Below, piece by piece: positions 9,509 through 17,995 of a stretch of 64,000 nucleotides of DNA (the first letter of the stretch is position 1; each line of letters opens with the position of its first letter). The notes under the pieces are model-generated. The model saw only the letters and a list, made by a program, of their open reading frames with translations, ran no database searches and had not been told where the DNA came from. Both the position numbers and the translations under genes were made by a program. This DNA is from Cylindrospermopsis curvispora GIHE-G1 (GTDB lineage: Bacteria > Cyanobacteriota > Cyanobacteriia > Cyanobacteriales > Nostocaceae), in contig NZ_CP060822.1 in the NCBI RefSeq assembly GCF_014489415.1, forward strand, positions 1,560,311 through 1,624,310, in the 5' to 3' direction.

Positions 9509-10225
9509 ATGGTAAAGAAAGTATCACGCCGATTACAGGCGTTACAAGCAAAAGTAGAAGAACGGGATTACGCTCCCTTAGAAGCGTTAGCCCTATTGAA
9601 AGAGACTGCCACGGCAAAATTTCCCGAAGCTGCTGAAGCACATATTCGCCTGGGAATTGACCCTAAGTACACGGATCAACAACTGCGAACCACTGTGGTG
9701 TTACCCAAGGGTACAGGTCAGATAGTGCGGGTAGCAGTTATTGCTAGAGGGGAAAAAGTCACAGAAGCCACCAATGCAGGGGCGGACATAGCTGGTTCTG
9801 AAGAGTTAATTGACGAAATTCAGAAAGGCATGATGGACTTTGATAAGCTAATTGCTACTCCTGATGTGATGCCACAGGTAGCAAAGCTAGGGAAATTATT
9901 AGGTCCTCGTGGCTTGATGCCATCACCTAAGGGTGGTACAGTAACATTTGACATAGCAAGTGCCATTAGTGAGTTTAAAGCTGGTAAATTAGAATTTCGT
10001 GCTGACCGAACTGGCATTGTTCATGTTATGTTTGGTAAGGCTTCCTTTACTCCGGAAGATCTGCTGGTCAACCTCAAAGCATTGCAAGAGACCATTGATC
10101 GTAATCGTCCTTCAGGAGCAAAAGGTCGCTATTGGCGAACATTCTATATCTCTGCTACCATGGGTCCATCAATTAAAATTGATATTAATGCCCTGAGAGA
10201 TTTAAAAACAACTGACGCTGCATAA
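9509..10225 (+). CDS. rplA: Large ribosomal subunit protein uL1
   Basis: A 238-residue L1 of the mobile stalk near the E site, and in many bacteria a translational repressor of its own operon. The diagnostic [20 protein letters not shown] is at about 127-146. A strong ribosome-binding site (AGGAGG) lies just before the ATG. It is the last gene before the L10-leader/attenuator that separates rplJ-rplL. Confidence 0.98.
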   Translation: MVKKVSRRLQALQAKVEERDYAPLEALALLKETATAKFPEAAEAHIRLGIDPKYTDQQLRTTVVLPKGTGQIVRVAVIARGEKVTEATNAGADIAGSEELIDEIQKGMMDFDKLIATPDVMPQVAKLGKLLGPRGLMPSPKGGTVTFDIASAISEFKAGKLEFRADRTGIVHVMFGKASFTPEDLLVNLKALQETIDRNRPSGAKGRYWRTFYISATMGPSIKIDINALRDLKTTDAA

Positions 10226-10239
10226 TTTGCATAATTAAG

Positions 10240-10330
10240 CCGGAGACAGCAGGTGCGTATAGCTTAATATCCTGCCTAGGTTGTAATTTTAACTGACTGA
10301 AGTAATTCCACATCTCTTTAGCAGATGTGG
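10240..10330 (+). promoter_or_regulatory. Ribosomal protein L10 leader (autoregulatory mRNA element)
   Basis: The start CCGGAGACAGCAGGTG and the later CCTGCCTAGG match the L10-leader pattern that binds the L10-L12 complex. GCAGG (10249-10253) pairs with CCTGC (10271-10275). A second perfect 8-bp hairpin, CCACATCT / AGATGTGG (10308-10330), follows. Position upstream of rplJ supports the call. Confidence 0.75.
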
Positions 10331-10355
10331 GAACTACAGCATTAAAAATACTACT

Positions 10356-10391
10356 ATGAAACCCCGGCCAAGATCGCTGGGGTTTGTTGTT
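10356..10391 (+). terminator. Attenuator/terminator between the L10 leader and rplJ
   Basis: Stem AAACCCCGGC / GCTGGGGTTT (10359-10368 / 10376-10385) with a 7-base loop, followed by GTTGTTTT. Its place between the leader and rplJ suggests L10-dependent premature termination. Confidence 0.8.
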
Positions 10392-10461
10392 TTCCGTAAG
10401 TCAACATGGCCATAACTAAATTACTCACGACTGAGCATTTACCCTAGGAGGTGACACAAGT

Positions 10462-11007
10462 ATGGGTAGAACGTTAGAAAACAAAAAAGAGATAGTAGCG
10501 GACCTAAAAGGGACTCTAAGTCAGTCAACTTTGGCACTGGTAATTGATTATCAAGGTCTAACGGTTGCTGAAATCACCGACTTGAGAAGGCGTTTACGTC
10601 CTAGTGGTACAGTCTGCAAGGTGACTAAAAATACCTTTATGGGACTGGCTATTCAGGAGGAAGAAAAATGGCAACCGATGTCAGAATTGCTCAAGGGCTC
10701 TTCTGCTTTTTTGCTAGTTAAGGAAGATTTCTCTTCCGCAATTAAAGCCTACCAAGAATTTCAAAAAGCCACTAAGAAGACCGAACTGCGTGGCGGAGTG
10801 ATGGAAGGGCGCTTGCTCAAGGATGAGGATGTCAAGGCCTTGGGAGATTTGCCATCCAAGGAACAGCTGATGGCACAAATTGCGGGAGCTATCAACGCAT
10901 TGGCCACAAAAGTTGCTGTGGGTATCAAGGAGGTTCCCAGTTCTTTGGCTCGTGGTATTCAAGCTATTGCTGACAAAGATAAGGAAGGCGCAACCACACC
11001 TGAATAG
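10462..11007 (+). CDS. rplJ: Large ribosomal subunit protein uL10
   Basis: A 181-residue L10 that carries L7/L12 dimers on the stalk. The N-terminal MGRTLENKKEIVADLKGTL and the KVTKNTFMGLAI region are typical. It is preceded by AGGAGGTG. It is co-transcribed with rplL and controlled by the upstream leader and attenuator. Confidence 0.97.
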   Translation: MGRTLENKKEIVADLKGTLSQSTLALVIDYQGLTVAEITDLRRRLRPSGTVCKVTKNTFMGLAIQEEEKWQPMSELLKGSSAFLLVKEDFSSAIKAYQEFQKATKKTELRGGVMEGRLLKDEDVKALGDLPSKEQLMAQIAGAINALATKVAVGIKEVPSSLARGIQAIADKDKEGATTPE

Positions 11008-11076
11008 GAGCGTTTAGCTTTACCTTTCTTATTTCCACTAATCAACAAAAACGACAATTTCTTAGGAGTTATATCA

Positions 11077-11469
11077 ATGTCTACTGCAACCGATCAAATT
11101 TTAGAACAGTTAAAATCCTTGACCCTGTTGGAAGCTGCGGAACTGGTTAAGCAGATTGAGGAAGCGTTTGGTGTAAGTGCTGCTGCGCCCGTTGGTGGCA
11201 TGGCAGTCATAGCTGCACCTGGTGGAGCAGCAGCAGCAGAAGTAGTCGAGGAGCAGACTGAATTCGATGTAATTCTGCAAGAAGTACCTGCTGATAAGAA
11301 GATCGCGGTTCTGAAAATTGTGCGTGAAATCACTGGTTTAGGTTTGAAAGAAGCTAAGGAGTTAGTAGAGTCTACTCCTAAAGCGGTTAAAGAGGGTGTA
11401 AACAAGGAATCCGCTGACGACATTAGTAAGAAGATTACTGAAGCTGGCGGTAAGGTAACCATTAAGTAG
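11077..11469 (+). CDS. rplL: Large ribosomal subunit protein bL12
   Basis: A 130-residue L7/L12. N-terminal dimerisation domain (about 1-35, [17 protein letters not shown]), Ala/Gly-rich hinge (about 36-58) and C-terminal factor-binding domain ([19 protein letters not shown] to the end). It recruits translation GTPases. It follows rplJ by 69 bases and ends at a strong terminator. Confidence 0.98.
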   Translation: MSTATDQILEQLKSLTLLEAAELVKQIEEAFGVSAAAPVGGMAVIAAPGGAAAAEVVEEQTEFDVILQEVPADKKIAVLKIVREITGLGLKEAKELVESTPKAVKEGVNKESADDISKKITEAGGKVTIK

Positions 11470-11481
11470 CATGGTGACGCG

Positions 11482-11520
11482 AGCCTGCACTGTACTCACA
11501 GGTCACAGTGTAGGCTTTCT
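11482..11520 (+). terminator. Rho-independent terminator of rplJ-rplL
   Basis: A 12-bp stem, AGCCTGCACTGT / ACAGTGTAGGCT, with one G-T pair and an 11-base loop, followed by TTCT. It lies 12 bases after the rplL stop. Confidence 0.85.
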
Positions 11521-11686
11521 CAATCCACAGGTCCAGAACATTAAGAAATGTGAAGCACTTTAAACAAAAAAAATAACCAACTAGGCTTTGGAGGAACGGA
11601 AATTATACCTGATGCTGTTAATATTAGGAAAGGATAGTGGATGACCTTTTTGAGATTTTAATTCTCCATTCCTATTCTCAAATCAA

Positions 11687-12307
11687 GTGTTGAGATTGCC
11701 TATCTTAGTTTTACCGAGCAAATCATTCAAATTCTCAAAAGTGACCATACAAAACTACAGTCTGGGACTTGACTCCCCAAATATCATCCGGTCAAAGGAT
11801 AAGAATGCTCTGGAGCAAAATTCAGATGGGGTTAGCATCCAGGTAGAAAAACTATCCGACAGACAAAGACAAATTACTGCTCAGGTGCAAATCCACCAAC
11901 CAGTACAAAGGGTATGGAAAATCCTCACGGACTATGAGTCCTTGGCGGAGTTTATACCTAACTTGACTAAAAGTTCTTTAATAGAACATCCTGAAGGTGG
12001 TATACGTTTAGAACAAATAGGGTCTCAGCGGTTGCTGAACTTTAAGTTTTGTGCCCGTGTGGTGCTAGACCTGGAAGAGATTTTTCCCAAACTGATCAAA
12101 TTTGAAATGGTAGAGGGAGACTTCAAAGGGTTTTCTGGTTTCTGGAGCTTAGAACCCTGTAAATTAGGAAGCGGGGAGGGAACCAATCTGTGCTACACAA
12201 TTCGAGTTTGGCCAAAGCTGACCATGCCAATAGGGATCATTGAAAATCGCCTCGCCAATGACCTACAGTGTAACCTTCTGGCAATTCGGCAAAGAGCTAG
12301 TTGGTGA
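11687..12307 (+). CDS. SRPBCC (START-like, polyketide cyclase/dehydrase) protein
   Basis: A 206-residue protein whose residues from about 55 onward form the SRPBCC ligand-binding fold (QITAQVQIHQPVQRVWKILTDYESLAEFIPNL, then the GFSGFWSLEP strand and a C-terminal helix). The fold holds a hydrophobic ligand; the ligand is unknown. The first 50 residues are poorly defined and the GTG start at 11687 is uncertain; a later start is possible. Homologues with a similar fold are common single genes in cyanobacteria. Confidence 0.75.
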   Translation: MLRLPILVLPSKSFKFSKVTIQNYSLGLDSPNIIRSKDKNALEQNSDGVSIQVEKLSDRQRQITAQVQIHQPVQRVWKILTDYESLAEFIPNLTKSSLIEHPEGGIRLEQIGSQRLLNFKFCARVVLDLEEIFPKLIKFEMVEGDFKGFSGFWSLEPCKLGSGEGTNLCYTIRVWPKLTMPIGIIENRLANDLQCNLLAIRQRASW

Positions 12308-12447
12308 GTGAAACAATATTAGGACTCATTTTGGCAATATTTCTTAACTGTGCTACTTATTTTTTCTTATAATTTCCTTATAACTCCATAGTATGGTGTT
12401 TACCAACTCAAAAAGTGACATTTGACATTAATAAGGGGGTAACAACT

Positions 12448-12687
12448 ATGTCAGTTGACCTAAAAGAGGAGATATGGAACCTATTGGGGGAAGATCAGTT
12501 TTTAAAAACTAGTTTAAGCGGATTCTGGTGTAAGGATTTAGAACTGGACGACCCAGAAGAATATGGGGGACAATTAAAGGACTATCCCAGTGATTATAGG
12601 GACTATGAGTTCCCAAGTCCAACCACAAATGATTGGGGTGATCCAGAAAGCATCAAAGCCCAAGGGAAGTATCAAAAAATAGATTAG
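12448..12687 (+). CDS. Small acidic hypothetical protein
   Basis: 79 residues from the ATG at 12448, chosen because GGGGG lies eight bases upstream; an in-frame GTG at 12415 would add 11 residues. It is rich in Asp, Glu, Tyr and Pro, with no signal peptide or membrane helix and one Cys. I do not recognise the family. A GTTTTTAAAAAC palindrome (12498-12509) lies inside the coding sequence. Confidence 0.5.
   Translation: MSVDLKEEIWNLLGEDQFLKTSLSGFWCKDLELDDPEEYGGQLKDYPSDYRDYEFPSPTTNDWGDPESIKAQGKYQKID
12498..12509. repeat. GTTTTTAAAAAC palindrome (example outside the array)
   Basis: One of at least five exact copies outside the array: 12498, 14669, 17087, 23434 and 31006 (start positions). 12498 and 23434 lie in plus-strand genes, 17087 in the Ser/Thr kinase gene, 31006 in the exporter gene and 14669 in ycf66. 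Near copies with A in place of the first G occur at about 32480 and 39536. Confidence 0.8.
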
Positions 12688-12762
12688 ATTTGACATACTC
12701 GCTGACATTAGAAATGGTACTTTAGCACCTAATTTAAATTGTACAGCCACCCAGGGGAGTGG

Positions 12763-12820
12763 GCCAGAACGTATAAACAGGGTTCATGGTTAAAAGTGAT
12801 TGCTGGATAAGCGTTCTGGC
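12763..12820. repeat. Inverted repeat in intergenic region
   Basis: GCCAGAACG (12763-12771) and CGTTCTGGC (12812-12820) form a perfect 9-bp inverted repeat around 40 bases, between convergent genes. It has no T-run, so a terminator role is only possible. Confidence 0.4.
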
Positions 12821-12850
12821 TAAAGCTATAATTCAACAACTACAAAAAAC

Positions 12851-14215
12851 CTATACTTTAACTGTATGCTGTGCAGTTTCTGCTGCTTGATAGGGATTAT
12901 TGTTGTTGATAGTTTGTGTATCTAAAAAAGCTGCTTTACCTGTAATTAATCGAGAGCGACGATTACGAGTAATATAATTCCATGCCCACTGGAAAACCAC
13001 TACTAATTTAGTGTCAAACTCAATTAGGAAGTAGATATGAACTACTAGCCAAAATACCCAAGCAATAAAACCTTTCAGTTTGATAAAACCTAAATCTACT
13101 ACAGCTAAATTTTGCCCAATCATGGCCAAACTGCCCACATCATTGTAATTAAATTCTGGCAAAGTTTGACCTTGTAATCTCAGTAAAATTAGAGTACCCA
13201 CATATTCGCCTTGCTGTTTGGCCACTGGTGCGACACCGGGTAAAGGTTTGCCATTTTGATGGGAGAAGCTGGCTAAATCCCCAATCACAAAAATGTTTTT
13301 AAACCCTGGAATGGTCAGATTGGGTTCTACAATTACCCTACCAGAAAAATCTCGCTCAATATCCGCTCTTTCTGCTAGGATTTTGCCTATGGGTGAACCT
13401 TGAACACCAGCGGCCCATAATATGGTTTTGGAAGCAATCTGCTGAATCCGTTCCCCAGTTTTGAAGGTAACAATATCATTTTCTAGGTTTGTTACTCTGG
13501 TTTGAGTTTGAATCTCTACACCCAACTTTTGTAAGGAGAGTTTTGCCTCTTCTGATAACTCCGGTGCAATATGTGGTAACAGGCGATCGCCCCCTTGTAG
13601 TAGTAATATTTTGGTTTCTGATGTATTAATACTACGAAACTCATCCTTCATGGTTTGGTAAGCCAATTCTGCGATCGCACCTGCTAATTCTACTCCTGTG
13701 GGACCACCACCTACGATGACAAAGGTCAATAGAGCGCGGCGTTTTGCCGGGTCAGATTCCTTTTCTGCTGCTTCAAAAGCAGAAAATATCCGCCGACGCA
13801 TTTCTATAGCATCCTCCACGGTTTTTAGACCTGGAGCCAAATCTTTCCAATGGTCTTTACCAAAATAAGAGTGATTAGCACCGGTGGCTAGGATTAGGGT
13901 ATCATATTGTACTACTTCTCCACCCAGAAAAACTTTTTGTCCTTTGGGATCAATATCGGTGACTTCTCCTAGCAGCACTTGAGTATTTTTGCTGTTTCTA
14001 AAAACAGAACGGAGTGGTGCGGAAATGTCAGCGGGTGATAATGTGCCCGTAGCAACTTGATATAAAAGTGGCTGAAATAGATGAAAGTTTCGTTTATCAA
14101 TAAGAGTGACATTTACGTTGGTATTAGCGAGGGTTTTTGCCGCATAAAGTCCCCCAAATCCTCCTCCAATGATAACAACATGATGTTGTTTATTCTTTGC
14201 TGGTGAAACAACCAT
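12851..14215 (-). CDS. ndh: Type II NAD(P)H dehydrogenase (NDH-2)
   Basis: A 454-residue single-subunit, non-proton-pumping NADH:quinone oxidoreductase. FAD-binding GGGFGG at 17-22, NADH-binding IVGGGPTGVELAGAIAEL at about 167-184, FAD motif FVIGDLAS at about 310. The C-terminal third (GFIAWVFWLVVHIYFLIEF) is the hydrophobic membrane anchor. In cyanobacteria such enzymes adjust the redox state of the plastoquinone pool. It is a single gene; the Ycf66 gene lies upstream on the same strand. Confidence 0.92.
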   Translation of the reverse strand: MVVSPAKNKQHHVVIIGGGFGGLYAAKTLANTNVNVTLIDKRNFHLFQPLLYQVATGTLSPADISAPLRSVFRNSKNTQVLLGEVTDIDPKGQKVFLGGEVVQYDTLILATGANHSYFGKDHWKDLAPGLKTVEDAIEMRRRIFSAFEAAEKESDPAKRRALLTFVIVGGGPTGVELAGAIAELAYQTMKDEFRSINTSETKILLLQGGDRLLPHIAPELSEEAKLSLQKLGVEIQTQTRVTNLENDIVTFKTGERIQQIASKTILWAAGVQGSPIGKILAERADIERDFSGRVIVEPNLTIPGFKNIFVIGDLASFSHQNGKPLPGVAPVAKQQGEYVGTLILLRLQGQTLPEFNYNDVGSLAMIGQNLAVVDLGFIKLKGFIAWVFWLVVHIYFLIEFDTKLVVVFQWAWNYITRNRRSRLITGKAAFLDTQTINNNNPYQAAETAQHTVKV

Positions 14216-14389
14216 AAGAATTATTCCCTTTTGTTAAGAATTACGTAACTTTTCTTAACAAATATCTAACAAACTTATTAGAGATTGTGCCGTTTGTTTG
14301 AAACCATTGACAAAATTCTAAAAGTGATTAACACTACTCAAGAGAGAAAGGATCTGGAGAATACTGGCTAAAGCTATGCTGCCAATCGT

Positions 14390-15097
14390 CTAGGATTCGG
14401 GAGTGGATGGTTCAGGGGTGGATGGTTCAGGAGCAGATGGTTCAGGGGTGGATGGTTCAGGAGCAGATAGTTCAGGGGTGGATAGTTCAGGGGTAGATAG
14501 TTCAGGGGTGGATGGTTCAGGGGTGGATGGTTCAGGGGTAGATAGTTCAGCGGTAGATAGTTCAGGGGTAGATAGTTCAGGGGTGGATGGTTCAGGGGTG
14601 GATAGTTCAGGGGTGGATAGTTCAGGAGTAGAAGCTGGTGACGGGGATATTTTAGTATTTACAGAGGGGTTTTTAAAAACCAGTTGCTGAACTTTGACTA
14701 TAAGATCATTAAACGGCTTAATCATTAATGATGGTAGCTGTTGCAGCTTTTCCAGTAAAGATATCTTAGATACTGGTTGTGGAACTGGTTGCTGAATCCC
14801 CTTAATCTCCGGTTGTGCAGTGGGAACTAAGGTGAGTTTTCCCTTGGAGACAAGTTGACCACGCAAAGAGAGAGTTTGCCAACCAAACCATAACAAAAGT
14901 GACACACTAGCTACATGACCCAGTAATAGACCCCCGGTAATGCGGGATGCAAAAACCCATAATACCAAAGCATAAAACAAACCAACCCCGCTCCAAATAA
15001 AATCGTTTTTGCGGTGAATTTCCGGGAAAAAGAAAGCACTGGCGTAAATAGTTAAACTGGCAATTGCCACTACCAACGATAGAATATAAACAAGCAT
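14390..15097 (-). CDS. ycf66: Ycf66 family membrane protein with repetitive Pro/Ser/Thr/Glu tail
   Basis: A Ycf66-type protein of unknown function found in cyanobacteria and plastids. I start at ATG 15097 (MLVYILSLVV), which has AGGAG nine bases upstream; the longer frame to 15145 lacks such a site. About 100 residues with three hydrophobic segments are followed by a charged linker. The C-terminal 80 or so residues are five-residue repeats of the type STPEL/STPEP/SAPEP, encoded by 15-bp tandem repeats (about 14396-14632). The low-complexity tail is not part of the core family and is likely exposed and variable in length. Confidence 0.8.
   Translation of the reverse strand: MLVYILSLVVAIASLTIYASAFFFPEIHRKNDFIWSGVGLFYALVLWVFASRITGGLLLGHVASVSLLLWFGWQTLSLRGQLVSKGKLTLVPTAQPEIKGIQQPVPQPVSKISLLEKLQQLPSLMIKPFNDLIVKVQQLVFKNPSVNTKISPSPASTPELSTPELSTPEPSTPELSTPELSTAELSTPEPSTPEPSTPELSTPELSTPELSAPEPSTPEPSAPEPSTPEPSTPES
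14396..14632. repeat. 15-bp in-frame tandem repeat (Ycf66 tail)
   Basis: About 16 copies of a 15-bp unit of the type GATGGTTCAGGGGTG on the plus strand, with third-position and Ser/Ala, Leu/Pro codon variants. The period is a multiple of three, so copy-number changes keep the frame. Confidence 0.9.
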
Positions 15098-15292
15098 ATT
15101 TTGCAACTCCTGTCCTATAAGTTTTATCTGTTCGGGAAAATACAAATCAAAATCAGATTCTAGAGTTTAGTAGTTATGGTTTATTGTCTTACACATCAAC
15201 TCTTAATGTCTTCTTTAGAAGTGAACCGAAAATCTCGGATTACCCTTAAAGATGAAAGCATCTGCAAGAGTTAGCCAAACCCAAAAACAACT

Positions 15293-16723
15293 ATGACACT
15301 ACAAAGCTTTGGCGTAATTGGATTAGCCGTTATGGGCGAAAATATTGCCCTCAATGTTGAGCGTAATGGCTTTCCAATTGCAGTTTACAACAGATCTCGA
15401 GAAAAAACAGATGCGTTTATGTCAAACCGAGCTGGTGGCAGAAACGTTAAGGCAGCTTTTACCCTAGAAGAATTTGTTGCTTCACTGGAACGTCCTCGTA
15501 AAATCTTAGTAATGGTACAAGCTGGCAAACCTGTTGATGCAGTTATTCAACAGCTCAAACCATTACTTCAAGAAGGAGACATCATTATTGATGGTGGTAA
15601 CTCTTGGTTTGAAGATACGGAAAGACGTACCCAAGAATTAGAACCCACTGGTTTACGCTACATTGGTATGGGTGTAAGTGGTGGTGAAGAGGGAGCATTG
15701 AATGGTCCCTCACTCATGCCAGGTGGTACAAAAAGTTCTTATGAGTATCTCTCACCAATTTTTAACAGAATCGCTGCACAAGTTGATGATGGTCCCTGTG
15801 TGACTTATATTGGGCCCGGTGGTTCTGGTCACTACGTGAAAATGGTTCATAATGGGATTGAGTATGGCGACATGCAGTTAATTGCAGAGGCTTATGATTT
15901 ACTCAAGAACGTTGGTGGACTAGATGCTACCCAACTGCATCAGGTATTTACAGAGTGGAATCAAACAGACGAGCTGAACTCATTTTTGATTGAGATTACA
16001 GCCAATATTTTCCCCTACGTTGATCCTGGGACTAAACAACCCTTAGTAGATTTAATTGTTGATGCTGCAGGGCAAAAAGGTACTGGTCGTTGGACCGTGC
16101 AAACTGCTTTAGAGTTAGGGGTTGCTATTCCTACAATTACTGCTGCGGTGAATTCTCGAATTATTTCCTCTATTAGGGAGGAGAGAATTGCTGCATCTAA
16201 ACAATTAACAGGTCCTGTTCCCACTCAATTTAAAGACACGAGAACCTTTGTGAACATGGTGCGGGATGCACTTTATTGTTCTAAAATTTGTTCTTATGCT
16301 CAGGGTATGGCATTAATTTCCACTGCTTCTAAGACCTATAATTGGGGTCTGAATTTGGGTGAAATGGCTCGAATTTGGAAAGGTGGTTGTATTATTCGTG
16401 CTGGTTTCTTGAATAAGATTAAGAAAGCATTTGACGAAAATCCCGCATTACCTAACTTGTTGTTAGCACCTGAATTTAAGCAAACAATTCTGGATAGACA
16501 GTCTGCATGGCGGGAAATTATTGTCACAGCTGCTAAGACGGGTATTCCTGTTCCTGCTTTTAGTGCTTCTCTGGATTATTTTGATAGCTACCGTCGGGAG
16601 AGATTACCTCAAAACTTAACCCAAGCTCAACGGGATTATTTTGGCGCTCATACTTACAAACGGGTTGATATAGAAGGAACTTTCCATACTGAGTGGGTTC
16701 CTATTGCTGAAGCTAAGAAGTAA
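15293..16723 (+). CDS. gnd: 6-phosphogluconate dehydrogenase, decarboxylating
   Basis: A 476-residue enzyme of the oxidative pentose phosphate pathway, converting 6-phosphogluconate and NADP to ribulose 5-phosphate, CO2 and NADPH. In cyanobacteria it supplies reductant in the dark and in heterocysts. NADP-binding GLAVMG is at 10-15; the signature IIDGGNSWFEDT is near 100-111; the catalytic KMVHNGIEYGDMQ block is near 184-196. Full length, single gene, followed by a terminator. Confidence 0.97.
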   Translation: MTLQSFGVIGLAVMGENIALNVERNGFPIAVYNRSREKTDAFMSNRAGGRNVKAAFTLEEFVASLERPRKILVMVQAGKPVDAVIQQLKPLLQEGDIIIDGGNSWFEDTERRTQELEPTGLRYIGMGVSGGEEGALNGPSLMPGGTKSSYEYLSPIFNRIAAQVDDGPCVTYIGPGGSGHYVKMVHNGIEYGDMQLIAEAYDLLKNVGGLDATQLHQVFTEWNQTDELNSFLIEITANIFPYVDPGTKQPLVDLIVDAAGQKGTGRWTVQTALELGVAIPTITAAVNSRIISSIREERIAASKQLTGPVPTQFKDTRTFVNMVRDALYCSKICSYAQGMALISTASKTYNWGLNLGEMARIWKGGCIIRAGFLNKIKKAFDENPALPNLLLAPEFKQTILDRQSAWREIIVTAAKTGIPVPAFSASLDYFDSYRRERLPQNLTQAQRDYFGAHTYKRVDIEGTFHTEWVPIAEAKK

Positions 16724-16768
16724 TTGTTGGGAAGTTGACTTTGATTTTGAGCATTTCTAAAGTTTTGT

Positions 16769-16796
16769 GGGCGGTGAAAAACCCGCCCTTTTTTAT
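16769..16796 (+). terminator. Rho-independent terminator after gnd
   Basis: GGGCGG / CCGCCC stem with an 8-base A-rich loop, followed by TTTTTTAT, 46 bases after the gnd stop. Confidence 0.85.
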
Positions 16797-16818
16797 AGGA
16801 TTTTTCCCATGTTGATTA

Positions 16819-17856
16819 TTAACCATTATCTAGGAACTTAGATTTTATTTCTGCTAGTTCTTGATCTATGACATCTGGAATATGGGGTTGATTGGATGTG
16901 GGTGGTTTTGGTGGACTAATTATAGTGGTGGGAATATTGACAGTATTTTTGATAGAAATAGAGCTGGGTGTTGAAATAGACTGTAATTTTAAATCTTCTA
17001 TTACATCTGTAACGGTTTGATAGCGTTGACTGGGAATCATGGCTATCATTTTATCTATTATTTGCCCTAAATCATCAGTTATGGGGGTTTTTAAAAACTT
17101 TCTCCATATCCATGTAGCTTCATGACTATAATAACAGTCAAAAGGCGATCGCCTGGTTAACAGATTAATACAGGTCACGCCCAGTCCATAAATGTCGCTG
17201 GCAAATATTGCTTTTCCGCGCATTTGTTCTGGCGCGACATATTCAGGAGTGCCAATGCTCGTCCCTGTAAGATTTCTGGTTTCTTCTGTGGTTGATTTTG
17301 CTGCTCCGAAGTCAACTATAACCAGTTTATTATCACTAGTGCGACGAATAATATTTTCTGGTTTAATATCTCGATGAATTACCTGGTGGTGATGGCAAAA
17401 TTGCAAAACTGGTAATAAATCAATGAGTAATTGTCGAATTTTGTCTTCTGTAAATGCACCATTTTGCACCAGTTCCTGTGCTAAATTCAACCCGTTAATA
17501 AATTCCTGAACTAAATATTGTCTATCCTCATGAGTGCAATAAGCCAACAGTTCTGGGATTTGAGGGTGTGATCCTAGTTCGTCTAAGCGAATAGCCTCTT
17601 GATTAAATAGTTGTATTGCTTTTTGGAGTGTATTCTTCCCTGATGACTGAGTATAGAATTGTTTAATTACGCAAAATGGTTTTGAAGGTTTATCCTCATC
17701 CACTGCTAAAAAGGTTCTACCAAATCCTCCTTGTCCAATGAGTTTAATTGAGCGATAGCGCTCTTTTAGAAGTAGATTGGCACCACAATTTAGGCAACAA
17801 TTAACACCTTCTGGGTTTGCGGGTTGATCACAGTGGGGATTGAAACAGTAGTTCAT
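16819..17856 (-). CDS. Serine/threonine protein kinase with N-terminal zinc-ribbon-like motif
   Basis: A 345-residue soluble Hanks-type kinase. Cys 4, 9, 21 and 24 form a short zinc-ribbon-like motif seen in many cyanobacterial kinases. The kinase domain spans about 33-300: a glycine-rich loop (IGQGGFGRTF), the VIKQF lysine, catalytic HRDIKPEN, the DFG triad (VDFGAAK) and GTPEYVAPEQ in the activation segment. All catalytic residues are present. A short Pro/Thr-rich tail without TM follows. Substrate unknown. It is convergent with gnd. Confidence 0.92.
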   Translation of the reverse strand: MNYCFNPHCDQPANPEGVNCCLNCGANLLLKERYRSIKLIGQGGFGRTFLAVDEDKPSKPFCVIKQFYTQSSGKNTLQKAIQLFNQEAIRLDELGSHPQIPELLAYCTHEDRQYLVQEFINGLNLAQELVQNGAFTEDKIRQLLIDLLPVLQFCHHHQVIHRDIKPENIIRRTSDNKLVIVDFGAAKSTTEETRNLTGTSIGTPEYVAPEQMRGKAIFASDIYGLGVTCINLLTRRSPFDCYYSHEATWIWRKFLKTPITDDLGQIIDKMIAMIPSQRYQTVTDVIEDLKLQSISTPSSISIKNTVNIPTTIISPPKPPTSNQPHIPDVIDQELAEIKSKFLDNG

Positions 17857-17995
17857 GTTTACTTCTTTAAATATTTAACTGATCTTAAATCTTAAGTAAT
17901 TTGGATTATCTACGGGATGTAGGTGACAGATTCCATCAATTCATGATATTCTACGGTACATACTAGTAATTTTAGTAGATTAGGGGGATATCTGA

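Noticed and set aside
14403-14690. A 95-residue plus-strand frame of Gly-Ser-Val-Asp repeats
   Set aside because: It is the complement of the Ycf66 tail repeat; no start context.
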